10,218 bases of DNA from contig JALWJU010000538.1 of assembly GCA_026997055.1 (NCBI GenBank), positions 1 to 10,218 of the forward strand, in the 5' to 3' direction. A program made the position numbers and the translations under genes. Positions 6,449 through 10,218 of the stretch are shown here, piece after piece; the first letter of the stretch is position 1; the number at the start of each line of letters is the position of its first letter. The notes under the pieces are model-generated. The model ran no database searches. It worked only from the letters and a program-made list of their open reading frames with translations, and was not told where the DNA came from. The stretch comes from Paracoccaceae bacterium (GTDB lineage Bacteria > Pseudomonadota > Alphaproteobacteria > Rhodobacterales > Rhodobacteraceae).

Positions 6449-7246
6449 CTAACCCAGCGAATAGAGCCACATGCGCAGCGCCAGCCCCTCCCGCGCGCCC
6501 AACGCCCGGGCCGAGGCATTGGCGCGCGAGATCACGCCGGTTTCCAGCGCCGAGGCCGCATCGCCGATGCGCGCCGTCTCGGCACTCACCGTGACCGCAG
6601 CGATCCCCTGCGCTTCCAGCGCCGGCAGGCGCGAGCAGCCGATTTCGCCGGGCCCCAGGCCTGCGTCGTTGAAGACGGCCACCCGGGCCGGTGCCTTCAG
6701 CGCCCGGGCCGGATCGCCGCCGATCAGGGCGCCGTGCGAGCCGGTGACGACCAGCTGGCCCGCATGTTCGGGCCCGACCATGGAGGCGCTGTCGAGCAAA
6801 AAGACCGGCGCACCGCCGGGACGCAGGGCCTTTTGCGTCTGCGCCTCTTCGTGAGGGGATAGTTTTCCGGCAGGCTCGGGCGCACATCTCAGCAGCGCGA
6901 CCGCTTCGCCCACCGCCATCCCGGGCCTCACCCCAAGCGCCCGGGCGTGCCTGTTCGGGCGGCTGACAATACCGCGGGCGAGCGCGTCGCGCGCATCTCC
7001 GATCCGCGCCGACATGCAGTCCACTCCCGCCGCCGCCATCCCCACCGCGTCAAGCGCCATCACCCCACCGACTCCGGCGCCCTCGAGCCCGATCCCGGCA
7101 TCGTTGAACAATACGGCCCTGAGCCCGGCCCGCGAGGCGAGCGAAGCCGGATAAAGCCCCCCATGCGAGCCGCTGACCGCCACCCGCCCGCCATCGCCGG
7201 GGACCAGATCGGTGATGGAATCGCGCAATATCAGCCAATCATCCAT
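6449..7246 (-). CDS. Uncharacterised protein made of two tandem copies of one domain (GSHG/FNDAG/ARIGD motifs)
   Basis: I do not recognise a characterised family. The 265-residue product is two copies of a domain of about 90 residues. Copy 1 has SGSHGG (25-30), FNDAG (47-51), ARIGDA (80-85), GIVSRPN (92-98) and ARALG (101-105). Copy 2 has TGSHGA (168-173), FNDAG (192-196), ARIGDA (225-230), GVISRAN (237-243) and ARALG (246-250). Most motifs are offset by exactly 145 residues. The repeated His, Asn-Asp and Arg/Asp positions look like ligand or catalytic residues, but this is inference. There is no signal peptide or membrane segment, so it is probably cytoplasmic. The ATG at 7246 is preferred. 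AAGGAG lies 13 bases upstream, rather far, and a 5-codon frame (7256-7239) starts between them. An ATG at 7285 has no ribosome site and overlaps the -10 box. Divergent from the iclR-E1 operon, it may be controlled by the same regulator. Confidence 0.82.
   Translation of the reverse strand: MDDWLILRDSITDLVPGDGGRVAVSGSHGGLYPASLASRAGLRAVLFNDAGIGLEGAGVGGVMALDAVGMAAAGVDCMSARIGDARDALARGIVSRPNRHARALGVRPGMAVGEAVALLRCAPEPAGKLSPHEEAQTQKALRPGGAPVFLLDSASMVGPEHAGQLVVTGSHGALIGGDPARALKAPARVAVFNDAGLGPGEIGCSRLPALEAQGIAAVTVSAETARIGDAASALETGVISRANASARALGAREGLALRMWLYSLG
6482..6754 (-). repeat. Domain copy 2 of the duplicated protein (residues 165-255)
   Basis: The encoded segment runs from LVVTGSHGA to ARALGAREGL. 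Compared with copy 1 it has two extra residues between the GSHG and FNDAG motifs, then identical spacing from FNDAG to ARALG. A linker of about 50 residues (about 115-164) separates the copies. Confidence 0.85.
6917..7183 (-). repeat. Domain copy 1 of the duplicated protein (residues 22-110)
   Basis: The encoded segment runs from VAVSGSHGG to ARALGVRPGM and matches copy 2 motif for motif with almost no spacing differences. The duplication is seen at protein level; the DNA copies have diverged, so it is old rather than a recent tandem event. Confidence 0.85.
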
Positions 7247-7271
7247 GGCCCCGCATAGACTCCTTGACAGG

Positions 7272-7322
7272 GATTTGTAAATCATACCAGATAACCAGAA
7301 CAGAAAATTCCGACTGGTGGAA
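7272..7322. promoter_or_regulatory. Candidate regulator-binding elements in the divergent promoter region
   Basis: The 81-base gap between divergent genes holds three small symmetric elements: GATTT-GT-AAATC (7272-7283), ACCAG-N15-CTGGT (7294-7318) with another ACCAG at 7286-7290, and TTCC-N7-GGAA (7308-7322). The first overlaps the leftward -10 box; the last lies just before the iclR start codon. IclR-type regulators commonly bind imperfect palindromes in their own divergent promoters, so one of these is a plausible operator. Which one, if any, cannot be told from a single sequence. Confidence 0.35.
7281..7289 (-). promoter_or_regulatory. Extended -10 promoter element for the duplicated-domain gene
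   Basis: On the minus strand this reads TGGTATGAT, an extended -10 (TGn) with a five-of-six TATAAT match. It would start transcription near 7274 and leave a leader of about 28 bases before the ATG at 7246. No good -35 hexamer sits upstream, which is tolerated with an extended -10 or may indicate an activator. Confidence 0.45.
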
Positions 7323-7327
7323 CGATC

Positions 7328-8098
7328 ATGCCTGTAACGGGCTCCATCCCCCGCGCCGCGCGGATCATGGACGTGCTGGCCGAAGCGCCCGAAGGCATGG
7401 CCCTGTCCGAGATTGTCGCCCGCTCCGGCTTTACCAAGACCACCACCTTTCGCGTGCTCGCTGCCCTCACCGAAGCGCGCTTCGTCGAGCAGGACCCGCT
7501 GGGGCGCAAGTATCGCCTCGGGCGCAAGCTCTCCGATCTGGCGCGGCTGGCCGGGCGCGCCGATATCGCCGCCCTGGCCACCCATTCCTGCGAGCGGCTG
7601 GCCGAGCTCACCGCCGATACGGTGTTTCTCTCGGTACCCGAAGGTCCGCTGTCGATCTGCGTGCTGCGGCGTACCGGGGCCTTTCCGGTGCGCACGCTGA
7701 CGCTTGACCAGGGCGATGCCCGCCCGCTGGGCGTCGGCGCCGGCTCGCTGGCCCTTTACTGCGCCATGGACCCGGCCCGGCGGCACGCCGCCTGCCGGTT
7801 CAACCGTGCGTGGCTGGCCGAATACGCCATGGACGAAGCCCGGCTGGAGGCCGAGGTAAAGGCCTTTCGCAGCCGCGGCTATGCGCTCAATCGCGGCCAG
7901 GTGATCGAGGGCACTTCCGCCGTGGCGGTGCCTGTTTTCACGCGCGGGGGAGCGCTCGTGGCGGCACTGGCGATCGGGGCGATCAATGCGCGCATGAGCG
8001 AAGAGCGAATCCGGGAGGAGCTGCTCCCGGCCCTGCGCGGCGAGGCGGAGCGCCTGCGCGGCAGGCTGATTGACAAGGAGGGTGCAAAGCATGTCTGA
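7328..8098 (+). CDS. IclR-family transcriptional regulator
   Basis: A 256-residue protein with the two-domain IclR layout. An N-terminal winged helix-turn-helix spans residues 6-66, with recognition region LSEIVARSGFTKTTTFRVLAAL (26-47) and wing segment KYRLG (61-65). A C-terminal effector domain (about 80-250) carries the family stretch PLGVGAGSLALYCAM (133-147) and the later VIEGTSAVAVPVF strand. IclR proteins sense small metabolites, often aromatic or organic acids, and repress or activate neighbouring catabolic genes; the ligand here is unknown. The ATG at 7328 is preceded by a weak GGTGGA. The gene is divergent from the duplicated-domain gene, and its stop overlaps the start of the E1 alpha gene by 8 bases. 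It therefore appears to be the first gene of the operon it controls, implying autoregulation. Confidence 0.93.
   Translation: MPVTGSIPRAARIMDVLAEAPEGMALSEIVARSGFTKTTTFRVLAALTEARFVEQDPLGRKYRLGRKLSDLARLAGRADIAALATHSCERLAELTADTVFLSVPEGPLSICVLRRTGAFPVRTLTLDQGDARPLGVGAGSLALYCAMDPARRHAACRFNRAWLAEYAMDEARLEAEVKAFRSRGYALNRGQVIEGTSAVAVPVFTRGGALVAALAIGAINARMSEERIREELLPALRGEAERLRGRLIDKEGAKHV
8075..8081 (+). promoter_or_regulatory. Shine-Dalgarno sequence deciding the E1 alpha start
   Basis: AAGGAGG lies 9 bases before the ATG at 8091, inside the end of iclR. In-frame TTG (8070) and GTG (8082) codons also exist, but the first is upstream of this site and the second directly abuts it, so the ATG is the functional start. 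Confidence 0.75.
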
Positions 8099-9098
8099 AC
8101 CGGGCGATGACGGCGACAACAGAGCGCGCAGCATCGCGCTCTTGAGGATGATGGAGCGCATCCGCGCCTTCGAGGAGCAGGCGATCCTCGCCGCCGAGCG
8201 CGACAAGCTGGTGCTCGGCGCCATTCACCCCTCGATCGGGCAGGAGGCCTGCGCGGCGGGCATCATGCAGGCGCTGCGGCGCGACGATATCCTGCTCTCC
8301 ACCCATCGCGGCCACGGCCATACGCTCGCCAAGGGCGCCGATCCGCTGGCCATGTTCCGCGAGCTTCTCGGGCGCGCGGGCGGCTGCTGCGGCGGCAAGG
8401 GCGGCTCCATGCATATCGCCGATTTCAATGTCGGGATGCTCGGGGCCAATGGCGTGGTGGGGGCCAATATCACCATCGGCGCCGGGGCCGCCCATGGGCT
8501 GAAGCTCATGGGCAGCGACCGCATCGCGGTGGATATCTTCGGCGACGGTGCGGTCAATCGCGGCCCGTTTCTCGAAGGGCTCAACTGGGCGGCGGTCTAT
8601 GCGCTCCCCGTGCTGTTCGTCTGCGAGGACAACCAGTGGAGCGCCACCACCCGCACCCGCACCGTCACCGCCGGCGAGGGGGCCGGCGCGCGGGCTGCCG
8701 CGATGGGCCTGCCGGTCACCACGGTGGACGGCAACAATGTCGAAGAGGTGGCGCAGGCCGCCGATCAGATGGTGGCCCGCATCCGCTCCGGCAACGGCCC
8801 CGAATTCCTCCACGCCATTACCTACCGTCAGACCGGGCACACTTCCTTTGATCAGGCCGCCTACCGGCCCGAGGGCGAGGCGGAGCGGCACAAAAGGGAA
8901 GATGACCCGATCCTGCGCCAGCGCAGCTATTTGCGGGAAATGGGGCTGAGTTCGGCAGAGCTGGAGACTCTCCACGCCGAAGCACAGGCCGAAATGGCCG
9001 CGCTCCTGAAGGAAGCCGCCGCAACCCCCTTCCCGCCCGACAGCGCGGCCTTCACCGATGTTCAGGATATCGGCTCGCCCGCCAAGGAGGCTTTCTGA
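8091..9098 (+). CDS. ThDP-dependent 2-oxoacid/acetoin dehydrogenase E1 component, alpha subunit
   Basis: A 335-residue E1 alpha subunit most like AcoA/PdhA. With the beta subunit it decarboxylates a 2-oxoacid, or cleaves acetoin, on thiamine diphosphate and passes the acyl group to a lipoyl E2. The ThDP/Mg motif is GDGAVNRG at 151-158, with the closing Asn at 181 (EDNQW). STHRGHGHTLAKG (70-82) and GGKGGSMH (101-108) are the active-site loop and conserved glycine-rich segment of the acetoin/pyruvate E1 alpha group. A Gln or Glu often follows GDGAxN; here it is Arg. No lipoyl E2 or E3 gene follows within the window, so the acyl acceptor is unknown. The start overlaps the iclR stop (ATGTCTGA), and the stop overlaps the beta start by one base (TGATG). 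Pyruvate, acetoin and branched-chain substrates cannot be distinguished from sequence; acetoin-type similarity is my best guess. Confidence 0.93.
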   Translation: MSEPGDDGDNRARSIALLRMMERIRAFEEQAILAAERDKLVLGAIHPSIGQEACAAGIMQALRRDDILLSTHRGHGHTLAKGADPLAMFRELLGRAGGCCGGKGGSMHIADFNVGMLGANGVVGANITIGAGAAHGLKLMGSDRIAVDIFGDGAVNRGPFLEGLNWAAVYALPVLFVCEDNQWSATTRTRTVTAGEGAGARAAAMGLPVTTVDGNNVEEVAQAADQMVARIRSGNGPEFLHAITYRQTGHTSFDQAAYRPEGEAERHKREDDPILRQRSYLREMGLSSAELETLHAEAQAEMAALLKEAAATPFPPDSAAFTDVQDIGSPAKEAF

Positions 9099-10060
9099 TG
9101 GCCGAGAAGATGACCTATGTCGAAGCCTCCCGCGAAGCCCTACGCGAGGCGATGCGGGCCGACGAGACCGTCTGGTGCCTGGGCGAAGACCTCGGACGCG
9201 GCAGCGTCTTCGGTCAGTATCTGGGATTGCAGGAAGAGTTCGGCCCCGAGCGCGTGGTCGATACCCCCATTTCCGAAGCCGCGATCATGGGCGCGGCACT
9301 GGGCGCGGCCATGGTCGGCACCCGCCCGGTGGTGGAGATGCGCTTCTCCGATTTCGCGCTCTGCGCCACCGACGAGCTCGTGAACCAGATCGCCAAGGCC
9401 CGCTTCATGTTTGGCGGCCAGTCCCGCGCGGCGATGGTGATCCGCAAGCCTACCGGCATGTGGCGCTCTTCCGCCGCCCAGCACAGCCAGTCGCTGGAGA
9501 GCTGGTACACCCATATCCCCGGCCTGGTCGTGGTCTGCCCGGCCACCCCGCAGGACAATTATTCGCTGATGAAAGCCGCCATCGCCGCCGACGATCCGGT
9601 GGTCTATTTCGAGCACAAGAATATCTGGGGCATGGAGGGCGAGGTGGACCGCTCGCACACGGTCGAGATCGGCAAGGCCGCGATCCGGCGCACGGGCGCG
9701 GATGTGACCATCGTCAGCTGGTCCGATACCGCCAATCTCGCCGATGAGGCGGGCGCGCGCCTCGCCGAAGAGGGGATCGGCGCCGAGGTGATCGACCTGC
9801 GCTCGCTCTGGCCGTGGGACAAGGCGACGGTGCGTGCTTCTGTCGCCAAAACGGGCCGGCTCATCGTCGCCCATGAGAGCGTGCGGGTCGGCGGCTTTGG
9901 CGGCGAAATCGCCGCAACCGTGGCCGAAGCGGTGCCCGGCGCGCGCATCCGCCGCCTGGGCGCGCCGCGCTCGCTCATTGCCTATGCGCCCAACCTCGAG
10001 GACCAGATGCGTGTAACCCGGGAAATGATCGCACAAGCCGCACGGGAGATGGTAAAGTGA
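9098..10060 (+). CDS. ThDP-dependent 2-oxoacid/acetoin dehydrogenase E1 component, beta subunit
   Basis: A 320-residue E1 beta subunit (AcoB/PdhB-like). It has an N-terminal transketolase-type pyrimidine-binding domain and a C-terminal transketolase-C domain from about residue 195. Diagnostic segments are LGEDLG (28-33), DTPISE (55-60) with the Glu that contacts the ThDP aminopyrimidine, and SAAQHSQSLE (125-134) with the conserved active-site His129. The C-terminal half has VIDLRSLWPWD and HESVRVGGFGGEI, both typical. AAGGAGG ends 7 bases before the ATG, whose A is the last base of the alpha stop codon. Alpha and beta should therefore be made in equal amounts for an alpha2beta2 complex. The stop overlaps the GTG start of the next gene. 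Confidence 0.94.
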   Translation: MAEKMTYVEASREALREAMRADETVWCLGEDLGRGSVFGQYLGLQEEFGPERVVDTPISEAAIMGAALGAAMVGTRPVVEMRFSDFALCATDELVNQIAKARFMFGGQSRAAMVIRKPTGMWRSSAAQHSQSLESWYTHIPGLVVVCPATPQDNYSLMKAAIAADDPVVYFEHKNIWGMEGEVDRSHTVEIGKAAIRRTGADVTIVSWSDTANLADEAGARLAEEGIGAEVIDLRSLWPWDKATVRASVAKTGRLIVAHESVRVGGFGGEIAATVAEAVPGARIRRLGAPRSLIAYAPNLEDQMRVTREMIAQAAREMVK

Positions 10061-10218
10061 CCGACAGCAACGAAATGACCGGCGGCGAGGCCATCGCCCG
10101 CGCCCTTCTGGCCCACGAGATCGGGCCGATGTTCGGCATGGGCGGATTCCAGCTCCTGCCCTTCTACGATGCCGCCCGCCGCCTTGGCCTCGACCACCAC
10201 CTGATCAATGACGAGCGC
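10057..10218 (+). CDS. ThDP-binding protein of the acetolactate-synthase type, N-terminal fragment (continues beyond the window)
   Basis: The last 54 codons of the window open a second, different ThDP enzyme. The reading frame begins GTG ACC GAC and overlaps the beta stop (GTGA); GGGAG lies 8 bases upstream. An ATG at 10075 is an alternative start six codons in. The segment TGGEAIARALLAHEIGPMFG resembles the start of the N-terminal pyrimidine-binding domain of acetolactate synthase, glyoxylate carboligase and benzoylformate decarboxylase relatives. Glu53, in LINDER, is at the place of the catalytic glutamate that activates ThDP in that superfamily. The usual RHEQ is replaced by NDER, so this is not a standard acetolactate synthase. 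Only a tenth or so of a protein expected to be near 550 residues is visible, so the reaction cannot be assigned. Confidence 0.78.
   Translation, partial: MTDSNEMTGGEAIARALLAHEIGPMFGMGGFQLLPFYDAARRLGLDHHLINDER

Noticed and set aside
4954..6519. Minus-strand open frame of about 521 codons opposite the decarboxylase and tRNA
   Set aside because: It runs through the tRNA and the antisense of a well-supported PLP enzyme; the composition is shadow-like and no motifs were found.
7247..8224. Extension of the duplicated-domain protein to a 591-residue form starting at 8224
   Set aside because: The extra N-terminal part lies opposite iclR, has no repeat motifs or ribosome site and would span the divergent promoter region. 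The start at 7246 is consistent with the domain boundaries.
7983..8975. Minus-strand frame of 330 codons opposite E1 alpha, and a similar one opposite E1 beta (9140-10036)
   Set aside because: Both are antisense shadows of E1 genes with complete ThDP motifs; neither has recognisable domains or ribosome sites.

Overview
The window is high-GC, densely packed bacterial DNA. Gene content and order suggest an alphaproteobacterium, most likely of the Rhodobacterales (roseobacter/Paracoccaceae type). The main clue is the left half: glutamate synthase genes followed by uppP and an NDUFA9-like (complex I assembly-type) reductase, an arrangement I associate with that order. This assignment is inference from gene order and protein similarity, not from a search.

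Left half (1-4768, all on the minus strand). Reading in the direction of transcription: an NDUFA9-like NAD(P)-binding protein, uppP (undecaprenyl-diphosphate phosphatase), gltD (glutamate synthase small subunit), a small GFA-family zinc protein, and the N-terminal third or less of gltB (glutamate synthase large subunit, cut by the window edge). gltD, the GFA gene and gltB are separated by 4 bases and by a 4-base stop/start overlap, so they look like one translationally coupled unit. The GFA protein sits between the two subunits of one enzyme. A 148-base gap upstream of gltD carries a perfect 11-base inverted repeat.

Middle (4769-6444). A complete tRNA-Leu(CAG) with encoded CCA has a recognisable promoter and faces right. 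A PLP-dependent group II decarboxylase follows only 55 bases later, with no clear terminator between them. The tRNA marks the switch from housekeeping genes on the left to accessory-looking metabolic genes on the right.

Right half (6449-10218). An 81-base divergent promoter region separates two transcription units. To the left runs a 265-residue protein of unrecognised function, built from two clear copies of one domain of about 90 residues. To the right runs an IclR-type regulator, then the E1 alpha and E1 beta subunits of an acetoin/pyruvate-dehydrogenase-like 2-oxoacid dehydrogenase, then the start of a second thiamine-diphosphate enzyme of the acetolactate-synthase type. Each junction in the rightward unit overlaps by a few bases. 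The likeliest reading is a regulated catabolic operon built on two different ThDP enzymes, with the duplicated-domain protein as a divergent partner. This cluster is the best candidate here for undescribed biology; its substrate cannot be read from the sequence.

No CRISPR array, insertion sequence, rRNA or phage gene was seen. No stretch over 300 bases lacks a gene.
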